Shown here piece after piece: positions 10,630 through 24,100 of a stretch of 64,000 nucleotides of DNA. Position numbers and translations under genes: made by a program. Under the pieces are notes generated by a model, which saw only the letters and a list, made by a program, of their open reading frames with translations, was not told the DNA's origin and made no database searches. Source of the DNA: Durusdinium trenchii (lineage: Eukaryota; Sar; Dinophyceae; Suessiales; Symbiodiniaceae); the NCBI GenBank assembly GCA_963970005.1, contig CAXAMN010021113.1:557901-621900 (forward strand), given 5' to 3'. Position 1 is the first letter of the stretch; each line of letters opens with the position of its first letter.

Positions 10630-13600
10630 GCACGCAGAAACATGGAAATTCCGGGTTTTATCTATGTCACTGTGGGTGGAAGTTGCTTTTTTTTGTATTT
10701 TTCCTGGTGTAGGTGGTATATTTACTGTATTAAGTTTGGAAGAGCTAGAGGTGGTTTATATATAGGTAATGTTGGATCCTGATTAGTAAAGGCCCCCCCC
10801 CCCTCAAACAAACAGGGGGACCTCTATAATAAACTATCACCAAAACAAATCTGGATTCCTGGTGAGGGATCTTTTGTAATTGAGTGTAGTATTCATTTTC
10901 CTTTCATAGATTGTATTCAGCTTCCTTTCTCAGGTGCTTTGTAATTGTTCTCAGCAATCCTGTTGCTTTGCAGCCTCAGATCTTCAGCTCAAGAGAAGCC
11001 CCAAGCTTTCATTGGCCTCAGGAGCTAAGTAAAGGGAGATTCCATGTGCATTTTTCCAGTGGAAAAAAACTTTTCACAATAGAGGTCCCAAAAACAANNN
11101 NNNNNNNCTTGAAAATTTGTTTAGGAGCAATGTTTTATAAAGGGTTTAATTGGGTTCAGAAGGAAGGGGGGGGGAGTGCAGGTGGACAGGGTTCAGAAGG
11201 AATTCAAACCCTCATTAATTGGGTTTCCAATTTAAAAATTTAGGGCCCAAAAAAAAAACATTATAGAGGTACCATTTTTCAAACAGGGGGGGTCTGAATA
11301 ATTTAGCATTATAGAAGTCCCCTTTACTAATCGTGATCCAACATTACATTTGGGGGAAAACAGGTGATAGTGATAGTGATATAGGAATGTTGGAGCATTT
11401 GAAGACATCAAATATCATCAAATTGTAAAGAGTCACGGTGCAATAGAATTTGCTGCATGGCGGCAGTTGAATGTGTTGTACACTAGCTTAAATGGTTTGG
11501 TGGCACAGCCTTCCAGGGCTGCGAAGCTGCTACGCCTTGGGACCAACAGCTCTTTTGGTTAGCCAAAGTGCGCCAGGCCAAAGCATTAGACCTGCTAAGA
11601 CAAGTGAGTGGTTAGTGACAAGGGGTTCTCTACTAAACCATGTATACAGCGGCAGGGGATCCAGCAGGACACACGCACCGTTTGTGTCGGTCAAAGAGTA
11701 GCTGGCGTGCTGGCGTCCACCGGCCAAAGAGTAGCAGCTGGATGCTTAAGGAATACCAAGAGAGGTAGCCAGTGACCTGAACTCGGACCTTGGGGTACCG
11801 AACTGGGATAGTCTAGTCTATCTCTGGGTTCTTAAACCTCTTAAGGAATAGGTTCTGCCATGTTCTTATTTGAAGTTTCTCGAAGTTCCTTTTGATGAAG
11901 TCAAAGCTGGAGGAGCTTTGCCACACCAGGAAGAACCCATGGACCCTCCCTTAGGCCCTCCTTAAGCTCAAGTTTGAGAGTTTTGGAATGAACTGAGTCT
12001 ACTAGTACTGACAAAGATGCACAAAACTAGGTGTCTTTTTTTTCAGTTATGGACAGTTGCTTCATTAAGCTATAACAACATATGTCTTATGTTTGTTGCC
12101 AACCAATCACTGAGTTTAAAGGTATTTGAAAGCACCCAATGTTGTCACCCTCCAGAAAGCATCCATGTTGCTCCACCCTTCCTGGGATTTTCCGGCATGT
12201 GCGGGAGGAGAGGTCCCAGTTGAGCGCCAGCCTGGCGAGGGCACAGGAGCGCTTGGTCGAGCTACAGGAACGTTGTCAGGTGCGAGAAGCTGGACTGTTG
12301 GGCGTTTCATGGTCTCCCTGATTCTTCAAATTGACTCAACTTGATCCCCTGCTATGAGATCACTTAGGCTTTTAAACGGTTATATATATATATATATATA
12401 CTTGGGGACTCCAAACCAGGTCTGAAGAAGCTGAAGAAGCTCCAAAATGCAAATTGAAGATGTTCTCAACGTTAAAAAGGATCCGGTGGAGAGTAAGGAT
12501 TCGCTCTGGGACGCAGCCCATGTCTCCAGCCCATGGGGCCGGTCAACATCTTCCGGTTCCGGCTGTTTGGCCCTGTGCGCCCGGTGCGGGGCGATTCGAT
12601 GGGAGAACTAGAGTGAGACGACCGAATCCTGCACCATGTGGAAAAGCTGTGGAGATTGGAGTTGTTTTGAAGTGATTTTTGTCATTGAGCCATGTCCAGC
12701 ATTCATGTCAGTGTTCGGCCACTCTGTGTTTGCTGTCCAGCATGAGTGGGATTCTTGCAGTCCGTCCTGACATACCCCAAAACTCAGCCAAGAAGGTGCT
12801 ATAGTGGATCGCTTAGCTATCGGTGTATTCCAGGTTCGAAAGTCGGAAGCTGCTTTTCATCCCGGTCGAACAGAGTACCCGCTTTTCTCTCTTCCGTTCG
12901 ACCATGTTGTCAGAGTTCGGTTGACCTGGTGTACTCTAAAAATATAGTATATCTTAAAAACACACACACACACTAGTAGCTTCGAGTCATTACTACAAAT
13001 GCAAGGAACTACTGGTACTAGTAGTTTCTTGCTCCGTTCGTAGCGATGCCCTTTTGGTACGTTCGTAGCGTCGTCGTCGTCTTGTTACGACGGTTCTTTG
13101 GTTTTGATCAAGCCATGGTGTTCTGCCCAGGGATCTCAGGGGCTCCCGTGGCATTTCGGAGGGAACCAGAGGTGCTGCGGGCGTTCTTCCGGCCTTGTCG
13201 AGGTGCTGCGGGGGAAGAAGCAACGCCTGGAGCAGCGGAAGAAGGACTTGGAAGAGGTGCCACCAGAGGGGGGGGCTGAACTTGTGGAGATTTGGCGAGA
13301 CTTGCAGACTGACTGCTATATGATGTGTCTTTTTGTTTGTTGTGTGTGTTTTACAAGGGGTTGGTTGTGATGGGTGTGGTTCGCTTGCGTCTCAGAGTTG
13401 CATGTCAAACTGTCCGTGTGACAATGCGCCTCCATGACCTTTTCTGTTAGACTCATGCCCCTGACAGCTTGTTTTGTGGGCAGTTTCAGTTTAGACACCA
13501 TACATGCCAGACGGGACTCAGCTCTTCAGTTTGGCCAACCAGTTTGGCCCAGAGACCTTTGGTGCTCCCAGCCCATTTCCTTTTCGGAAGAACGCCCGAC

Positions 13601-15065
13601 TAAAGCTCCGCGGAGTTGGGCGGAGCAGGTTCTGCTTTCACTCAGAGTGCATGAACCAAGGCACAAGATCGTTCAAGAGCTTGGTTCCGGGCCTGGATTC
13701 AATCGGTTCAATCTACTACGATTTCGACCCAGCGTTTGACCACACCCGCGTGAGAGAAGCCGCTGCTCAAAGTGACAGACTTCAGCCGGTGCTAGCTGCT
13801 AGCTGGATATAGGGTTCATCAGAAGGTCTTAAAGTTTAAAGGTCCGATCTACTTCATTGATCTTTTCCATCCAATCCTACCCTACTAACCATCATTGGAC
13901 TCACCCACTTCTGGAGGGTTTTGACCCTGCATAACAAGCAGGGCTTTGGACCCTCAAAACACCTTTGAGAGTCCTTGATTCTTATAGTTTTCATAAATAG
14001 AACTATATACATTGTCCTCCATGTTCTTGTCCATCCTTCTCACTCTTCCGTCGCCCCTTACCAGGAGGTGCAAAGAAACCAAGCGGCGAAGACTGAGCAC
14101 GAAGCCAAAGTTGCTTCGGAAGAGGAGACCCAACCAGACCCCCCCTCGTCATTGGGACAGCGGAGGGATGCAGAGAGCCATTTGGACACCTCCAAACCCA
14201 CCTCAAACACCTTTTTGGAAGGTATTTGGAACCCTAAGGAAGGAGAAAGCGGGCTCCAACGGTGATGGGCTGGTGACGGTTTTGGTGGGCTTGTTGAAGC
14301 AGGTGGCTTTCGCTTGGGATGTGTGCCACGGCAGTGTTTGTCGTGGATTTGGAAGCCTTAAAGCAGAGAAGCGGTAAATATCGACGATCCATGGTGGTGC
14401 ATGTCTATGGCGGTTGTTGGTGGTGAATAGGTCGTATTTATACTTACATGCATCCTTTGGGCATGTATCAGAATTAACATGAATTAACTAGTATAATGAT
14501 ATAAATGCTTAAGTCTAATGGCATGTTGGAAGGACAAAAAGAACAAGTATAGCTGCACACAACAGCCACCTGGGTCGAGACATGTGGTCATCGCGTGGGC
14601 CCGACGGTGGGAAGCTCCAATCACCCATCGACACGACCTAGATGGGATGTTGACCAATTACAACCACATGGCCAGCACAACAGGGGGTGGCTGTATTTGA
14701 CCAAAAACCATCAAGCATCCACCCTACACCTCCAAGTACCTCCTGAGAAGGTATTTGAACCCTCCTGGCACCCACCCCAAACACCTTCTGAGAAGGTACT
14801 TGGAGGCCAAACGGCCATTGATGTTTTTTTTTGATTTTGCATTGCATATTTACCGTTGTACGGGTCAATGGTTCAAACATCCAGTCCCATGAGTCGTGTT
14901 TGAACCAAAACAGGACTCATGGCATGCCTTGCTGTTTGACGTGAATGCAACACATGTAGGACTGTAGGGTTGAATCGACGATTTACTTGTAATTATACTG
15001 TATGCGAAGGAGTGTATGATCCAGCAAAAAAAAGAATCCTACACGTCTCAAACACTTACTTAAAC

Positions 15066-15157
<92 letters not shown>

Positions 15158-18100
15158 CCAGCAACAACAGCAGCAGCAGCAACAGCAACAGTCCCTTCCG
15201 AAACCTGAACTCATGAAGCAACCTCCCTCCTCGGATGGCAGGAGCATTGGACCCAGGAGCAACGTCCCTCCTTGGAGGCCGATGTCCGGGAAGCATCTGG
15301 AGTCAATGGAGTTGACATGTGAAGGTAGCATCTGGTACATGAGGACCGAGGTCACGAACAGGCGCTGGTTTGAAGTCACCTGGCCCAGGCCTGTACAGGG
15401 TCACGAACTGGAGAAGTGAGAAGTGGCTCCAGTCGTACCTTCTCAGAAGGCACCTGGACCCTCCAAACCCAACCCAAACACCTTCTGAAAAGGCACTTGG
15501 ATTCCTAGGGAAATAGGGTCACGTCCCATTTTCTTGGGTACTTGAAGTCAGGTCCAGGTATATGCCAATGTCTGATAGTCCCTAAACCGATGATCCGTAG
15601 AGTTGTTTTGGGGGGCGAACCGTGCCTCCTTGAAATACCAACTGCAGTGCAACTATGTACCTTCTCTGAAGATACTATAGACTCTTAGACCCTTCAAATC
15701 TCTCAGACCCTCCATACCGCTTTGAAACTGACAGTCGAAACGCTCTATATCGTGGTTTTGAACGGGTTACAGGTCCCGATTGGGGCCCGGGGTGGCCCAG
15801 GGGTGGCCCAGGGGCCCCATGGATTCACGTGGTTCCTCTTGGAGAACTCATGGAGCGAGCCACTGGCGGACAAGATGTGTGAATCTGATGGAATTGGTTA
15901 CTTTCCCATAGGGTCCAGGTTCCTCCGTACTTCGGATGGTCTTGAAGGTGAGTACGTACTTCCAGAGAATGGTCGAAGGGGGGTCAAAGGACATCCGATT
16001 CGGATGGTCCTGGAATTTTTAGGGTTTGTTAGTCATGGTCATTGACCTGTCATTCCGTGCAATCCGAAGGTTCGGAGGTCGTCTTTGGTGTCTAGATTCG
16101 GCGACGATTCGGCGACCCATTAGCATGCATTCGACTCCATCATCGAAGACATATATTGGACACTGTCCCATAGAAACGATGGACACATGTAACTAAAAGT
16201 GTTCCTGGTCGCAGGGCGGGAGCCAGAATTCTCCTTTGCTGGCCTACCATTGGCCAAGTTGTTGAGGGAAGAAGCACGAGATACACCCTGGAAAATTGAC
16301 ATGGAACCTGAAAATGGACCTTTGGGAGACTAGCTTCCTCCACAAACCAGTGGTTTTCAGGTGGTGAATTTTCCAGGGAATATTTTCCTTGAAAAGATGA
16401 GCAGAGGGTATGTTCCAACCCATGTTTGCCACAATCTGTGTCAAGTTGATATGTAGTTTGACGGCTCGCGATGAACCCACCGAAAAGAGATCCCGTGCAT
16501 GCCAGTTGATGACGGTTCTTGATCAAGATCCTCCAACCAAAGATACAACGTCATGGCGATCTCCCCTTTCTGAGGCGCAACTGGAGCTGCTGAAGCAGCA
16601 CCGGGATGCCTGGCAAGAGCTTTGCTCAAAAATGCGAAGGCAGGTTGTACAGCATGAGCACCAGCTGAAGGACTGAGCCGGGAGCCGGATATCAAGAAAC
16701 CAGCGCGCCAGGGTGCACGAAGAAACGGGCGGACGCCAGGGTGCCAGGATCACAGATTTGGGAGGATTCAGGATGAAGTTCTGGATCCTACTGCGCGGTA
16801 GCTGCCCAGGCACCTCAATGAGGGAGCACCATGCGAGGCATTGTGCACACCGTACGCCTTCATAGTACCACCGGGTTTTATGGATCAGGTGATTGGAATG
16901 ATGTGAAGGAATCAGTGCAATCTTTCCCCGCAGAACGCGAGTCTGTGGTGAGATCTTTATGACCCATCGACCAGACTTCTACTTGCGCACAATGATCAAG
17001 GGTGCAGCAAAGCTATGTCCCCAACCCAACAGTGCAATCCAAATCATCACCGTTTAGGATTTGGGCGGTCCCGGAAAAGCACCCTCAGTGTACCTGCGTG
17101 AACTTTGAACAGAGCCACGAACAGCTGCTTGCTAGCGGGAGCCCTTTGACCACTCAATTCAGTGGATGTTCACTTACACTTCAAACCCACCAAGCATGCA
17201 TGTAACCTAACATGTCAAAAGTGCGGACAGGTCCGAGTGCATTGAGAGGGCAGTTGCTGTGGTTTAGATACTGAGATTCAGCATACGGTTCTGGGGAATC
17301 ACTCGTTCCGGCGGACCAAGCGACGATTTGCGGTGGCGAGAGGAGCTTCAAGAAGAGAACGAGGCAAACTTAAGGGAGCGAGCCCTGGCAGATAGGTTCC
17401 GGGGGTCAGGGGGGATGTCTTGTTCTTTGTCACAGACACTCCAGCATGGACAATACGGCTACATTGACCCCTAACTGTTTCCCTCACCTCCAAGTACCTC
17501 CTCAGAAGGTATTTGGACCCTCCTGGCACCCACCCCAGGCACCTTCTGAGAAGGTACTTGGAGGCCTATGGTTTATAGTTTCTCATTGAGACAAATACAC
17601 CCTGTGCCATTGGTTGTTCTTCTCCGGGTAACGGGCCGCAGGAACGAGCTCTTTTGGTACACGTTGAGATACTTCTGGACCCTGGAGTTTCACCGTGAAC
17701 AAATGGGACGATGTTGGGAGATTGATACTTGAATCTTTCCCTAGGGATCCAAGTACCTTCTCAGAAGGTACTTGGACCCTCCAAACCTACATAAGAGTGT
17801 CTCCAATCACCGTACCTGAGAAGGTACTTGGATCCCTAGGGTTTCAACTAGGAAACTTGGGTTGATGGATCAGACCCTCTGGAGGCTTGATCACCCGCGC
17901 CCTGCGGCCGCGTGGCTTGGGGCTTGGACTCTAACCTTGCAGCTTCACCCTTTCAAGCTTAGGGGATGGATCCAGAATCTCGTTTGGGCTGGTACCGTCC
18001 TACCTTCTCAGGTATGGTATTCAGGTGCGAAGTCGACTGTCACCAGTCACAGCGTGGCGCGAGGTTGACTGGAGTTCCAGGTCCAGGGCTGGTCGATTGG

Positions 18101-21100
18101 AGCCGGGGATGCTTCGGCGTTCAGGGAACTCCTTCAACCCAAACTATCAGCATCTAGCACCTGTCCGACGACATCCATCAACCCAAACTCTTGGCTGTTC
18201 CGAACTGCCTGGAATGTGGTGATTATTGATCGCAACAAAAAGGAAAGCCAATGGATGCGGGAGTTCTTTGTGGTCCGTGCTAAGGAGAACGCTTGCAGGG
18301 CGAATGTCTCAATCTTCAAGAGGCTTGGAGCTGGGCGGTGTTGCATGGTTGTCCATCTCCCCGTTTCACGACGACGTCCTGAACAGCGCTCAACAAACAC
18401 CGCCCACAAACCCAATTACACTTGAACTGATCATGGAAGTGGAGTGAGTGAAAACCACCCGCTTCGCTGCTTGGTATTTGGAACATGCTCATCCGAAATC
18501 GAGGGCCATGCGTTCTCCACGTAACCACCATGAGGACGTTGCAGGGAGGTCATGGAGGCCATGGCTAAGGCCATGCCGTTCAGTGCCATCCTTTGGGTTT
18601 CCAAGAGAGGTAGCCAGTGACCTGAACTAGGACCTGTCACCTGGGGTACCCAACTGGGATAGTCTATCTCTGGGTTCTTCAACCCACCTCTGTTGCTTGG
18701 TCCATGGTACCAGCGCACCGTGTCATTTTCTCGCGCCACCGGTTCAGAAAGCGGCGCGGAAAGCGGCGCGGACAGTTCCCAAGGAAACGGAACCTGGAGT
18801 CGACCCGCAACTCGCACCCTCGGAACATGGGAGCCCGTACCTGTTTTTGGTTCGGGTCAGACGCCCCATGTTCTTTACGGTGCTGGGTCAGTCGGGTCCA
18901 GGTTTTATATGCCAAATCTTGCCGCAAGTCGTCAGCCTTCCCCAGGCCTGCGAAGATGCCCAAGCCCAGTTGTCCGATGCACAGCATCAGCTCAAGGCGC
19001 GAGCTACGTGAGAAAGACTTGTGCATGTTTCGGATTGCTCGTGGAATCCGAACACCTTCCAATATCACCCAGACACGACCCATGTTTGTCATAGGACTGC
19101 CGATCAATTGACCCCCCCAATACCACTCCAACTGATCGGCAGTCCGTCCTATATGGCAGTCCCATGAGTCGTGTCTGGGGATCATGGTGCCCTTCCACGT
19201 CCACGCTCTCCCCAAACCACCGACCACCGGAGATCCACCGAAGCCGGACCGGTCAGGGGTCGAAGCGACCGGGAGGACCGGGCGGTGGACGAAAACGGAG
19301 CATTTGGGTGGAACAAATATGCAAGTCGCTGCCAGTCACATCGGTCATGTTTGGGCCAGATGGTGGAAGATGGTGGAACAGAACATCCATTTATGTCTGA
19401 AACCATGGCGTTGTCTTCCAAAGGGCCACATCGTCCACTGCTATTGGGAGACCTCTTGTAGGTCACTCTTGTAGGACACTCTTGTTGCCTGTGACGCTTG
19501 AGACAGCTGTCAAGTGCCCAACTCTCTCCCAGTGGTGGCATCCGGCTAGTTTGAAGCTGTTGCGCGGACATTTGATACTTGCCGCATGGTGACTGGCAAT
19601 GGACGAGGCGACCGTGGCAAGTGACAATGACCGGGCTGAGGCATTGTTTGAGGCAATGTTGACAGTCACCATTCAGGTCTTGCTCCGGCTGTCAGATGCT
19701 GTGATGAAGGTGGCGTCTGGCGTCAGCAGAGCGCAAGGGCATGCAAGGGCTCTTGAGTGCGCATGTGACATAGTCGTTGTGTTTGGCGACCGCCTGAAAA
19801 TTGTGGTATCTGACACTGGCGACATGACTCATGCCAAGTGCCTTGATCGCCTCAAGTAAGATGCCGTGCTTTGGCAGGGCAAAACGGTGACAAGAAACAT
19901 GCTTGTGGCATGCGAAAGTATGACGAACTTGTCGTCACGGAACAACCTGAAAAGATGGAGGCGCGTTGGACGTATGTCCCTGGTGCACCACATGCCCTCT
20001 TCGTGGTGGAGAACGACAAGTTGCAGTGTTTGGACGACAAAACAGATGTGGACCCACGCGGCTTTATCGTTTGATTGTTGCGACCAGCAAGTTCATTGAC
20101 AAGCTCCGCTTGAGTCCCAAACCATTTGTCCAAGACGCAATGGAGATGCTGCTCAGTTCATTTTTCTAGGCGTTTGAATCTGAGGCGGTGACAGCTGACT
20201 CTGTCACCACAAAATGTTTGACAGGGAAGGAGAAAACTTCTAGTAGCTGTTGTTTGGCAACAAATAGCAACATATGTTCCTACAATAAAGCCGAACACAA
20301 CACTACTGATTTGATTCTATTTGGAGTGCATCGACTGTGTTGTTTTCTCTGCCTGGTCAATACTTTGGGTTAGTTTGAGTCTCGACCCAGATGGTGGGTT
20401 TGCTTCTCACTGTGGGTTACTGGGCCGGACACTGTTGCAAGCCACCTGCACCATCTACCAACGTGCCCACAATCTGTGCCCAGGAGGACACTTCCACGGT
20501 GGAGAAGATGGTGCTGGAACGAGTGGCCTTGGAGCAGACCATGGAGGACATGGGTTTTGCATTGACATCTCTGTGAACCATGTCCCAAAATATCCATGTC
20601 CTCCGTATGGGGTTTTGGTTTGTTCCTGTGAAAGTTGGTTTCCCAAATACCCACGGGAAGTGATGGCACCTTGATATGCTTTCATGGGATGAATATGGGA
20701 TGAAGTCTGGTAGCTGGGCCTCAGTTGAAAGTGGATCCAAAAGAAAAGGTGCAGTGATCCCCCAAGTACACTTCTTTTGGAAAACGTATAAGTTTTGTTT
20801 TTTTAATCCTGCTAGTTGGGGAACTTTGCAATCCTTAGAATGGCTAAAATCTTTCACCTGGTTTTGGCCATCCAAAATCTACAGTTATCGAGGCCCACTG
20901 TTACTTGACTGGCGCTGTAGAGACAACTGGCATTCCAGGGTGGGAACCTTCTCATTGTTTTTTGATGAAATTTGTTGCATTTCTGCAAAGTTTGTGGGAG
21001 ATGTAGTCACGTGATTATATAATATATATATTAATATATATATATAGTCGATCGTAGTCGCATCAAATTGTGATATTGTTTGTTGCCAATTCCTTCCTTC

Positions 21101-24100
21101 AGCACCTCCACGGGTCTAATTCCTTGACAATCCCTGTGCGGCATATTTGCCAACAGGGGTGGTCATATGGGTCTAATGTAGATATTCATTGCATACACGT
21201 CGTGTTGAAAGGATTGGATTGATGTCCTCCATCCTCACCACAGGAGCGCTCCAAACAGCATGCGCAGATGCAGCGCCTTGGCTGTTCGAAGCTTCGATGC
21301 TAAAAGGTCGTCGTAGAACGGTCTCCGGTCATGCAAGACGGTATTCAATCAGCTTATAGTGATCCCCAAATAGAAATGGTGTCCACATGTTGAGTGAGGA
21401 TTGGCTGATCTACTTCTATTTGGGTGTCTATACAAGGGCCATTGAGTCCCTAGACTGGTAGAAATGTGTAATTGGCCCAGGTGCACTGGTCCACGGGTTC
21501 AGTGGGCGGATCGACGGTTAGAGAATCTGCGGATCGATGAGTCGACTGCAGCTCTTCACTTTGTACCCACCAGGATCATCCAACCAGCTGTTTCGAGATT
21601 ATGTGTCTTTTCCAAGGGAATCTGCAAGCTCCAGCCGCATGTTTTCCAAGTCCATGACCCAAAAGATGTGGTGAAGTCTAGTTTGTTTTTGGAATAGTCC
21701 ACAGCCCACAGCAGGAGTGGTAGCTGGGGACCCTTTTTCTTTGGTTCTACCAGCCCAGTGCATGAGCTCAGAAGTGGCTTGACGAAGTTGCTCCGTGGTT
21801 GATCAAAACCGGTGTGTCCCATGACCTGTAGAGCCGTCGGCCAAAAGAATGATAAGATGCTCACACGCCTACTAGCAGCTAACCATCATCATCCACTCTT
21901 ACTGGTACCAGGATGATATACCCCAAGATTAGTACCCAAGATAAACCCTAATACTCTGTAGGTTACCAAAGAAATTCCCCATACCACGGTCGGGATCATT
22001 TGAGCTTGGCACCACATGGTCTCATGCCTCGCGGAAATTGCTGCAGGACATTGCTGCAGCAGTCCATGCACCAGCTGGAACAGTCAGCAGCAAGGCTGGG
22101 CGGCAGCTGATGCTTCATCTCTAGCAAGTGTGAGTGGAGGAGTTCTCGAAGCTCCAAGCACACGCGGAGAAGGTAGACCGTGCGTGTGATTGTCTCACCC
22201 ACCCCACCTTCGAATATAGGAGGCCTTTGGAGCCCAATCACGCTTCTGAATGACGGGTTTGCCACGACCAGGTGGGACCAGGTGAGCACCTGGTTGCCCT
22301 AATGCCCTAATACTGGAGGACACTTCTTTGGAGCAATGTAGACTTAGATTGTTGATTAAACATCACTCCCTATATTGAGATGTGTTACTCTCCAGGTTGT
22401 TGATGGATCAACCGCTACTCTCCAGCTTGGGTTTGAAGGATCAAGCGTGTTTTCTGCACATCCTTTGGGGGTCCTTCCGTGGGAGCCCATCATGAATCCA
22501 GGTGCTGGTGCCTCTCTCGTATTTCCCGCCAGCCAGTGCGTGCGGAGAGAAACCAACCTGAAGCATGCGGATGGTTTTTCGGATGGTTCCCCATGGTTCC
22601 TGGCATGGAATAGAGTGAGAAATCGCTTTCCACCTCAACTGATCGGTCTATATATGCCAGTCCCAGTGCCAGCTTGTCGATATGCCAGTCAACCCCATGG
22701 AGTCGTTGGGGAGCGGCTGGTCAAGCCGTTTGGGTTGTGGCATTGGGTTCCGTCGAATCGACGTGCCGTTTTGGGAAAGATTGGGTGGTGAAGGTTGAGA
22801 CGAAAGATGGGGGCCCCAAGACACGAAGCCAAGGAACTGGCATATTTTGGGGGGTTCAATGTTCTTTAGGGCTCCTGTCCCATATCCTCAGGTTCGGTGG
22901 TTAGACCCCCCTGGCACCCACCCCTGCCCAATCTGCGAAACGGAGGTGGGCCAGGAGCCGGGGTTAGTCGTAGAGATATTCCACACCAACCACCGTCGCG
23001 AACACGCCACGAGACTCGGCGCTGTGGCCCCTCTCGGCACTCGAGACGAGGACCGCGACGTCGACCGTTTGGAGCGGTGCGTGGAGCGGTGTTTGAACGC
23101 ATAGGACGAGCTTCCACATGGAGCTCTTGCAGTCGGGTCACCAGGAGTGCTGATGTTTGATGTGGGACAGGGAGGACAGGGAGATCTCTTCCAGGACATC
23201 ATTTGGGTGTGTGTTCTGATAGGGAGACCCCTGGCCCAAACTGGAAGGTCTCCCCATTTACAAATATATTGCCAGTGCGGGATCGGCTGTGCTTGCTGCA
23301 TTGCTGTTGTGGATCTTTAGCTTGACTAAAGGGATTCCATCTTTTTCACAGTTCCTTTGGGCACAGGACGTCCGCTGGAGCCTTCAAAAGGGAGTTCTCG
23401 ATGGACCGATTGAATATGATTGAATGATAGGCGCCCAGGAATTTAGTGGATCACCTGCAGAAGCTTTTGGGGTGAATTGGGAGCAGCCCACTAAGCAAGA
23501 ACAGGCTTCAGGGTGCCCGTCCGTTGGTGCATTCTGCAGAATTGAAGCGCTGCAGCCAGAATTGCTCCGCTGCAGCCAGAACCTTGCCACGTGGTCTTAT
23601 CGACTTCTCGTTGTGTGTCGCTGAAGTGCATTCTTTCTGTCCGGCTTGGTGCCGGTCCGACCCGAGTGAAAAGGTGAACATGCTTGGGAGCATGCTTGCA
23701 CCGGTGAAGAAGGCGGACAGCCATTGAACCATGGAACCCTTCGGCTCCGCAGCGTTTCACGCCTCCGGAGGCGGGAAGATGGCCGCTCGCCACAAGCTCC
23801 ATGTGTTTGAATTGGAAGACTTGGAGGTTCAGAGCCCCGACTCCCTGGGAGGAAACACCTGAATCCCAGTCGATTTTCCGAGGACCTGTCAAGAAAAAAG
23901 CAGTAGGAATGACCACCTAATGGATCCCACAATCTTTTTTCATGATCAGGAACTCTCATTTTTCAGGTCGCAGTTTGGGTCCTTGAAACATCTTGGAACT
24001 GGTGACCTCCTCACTAGGGCTCCTTTGCTTGTGGGTTTTCTTCTGAGTGCGCCCACATGCTACAGGAGCAGCTGAAACAGCATCACCAGCAGAGGCTCCT

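Noticed and set aside
12530..12612. Frame PMGPVNIFRFRLFGPVRPVR with a GTGAGA donor
   Set aside because: Attractive, but its acceptor is not followed by G, unlike nearly all supported exons here, and the content does not fit the coiled-coil gene.
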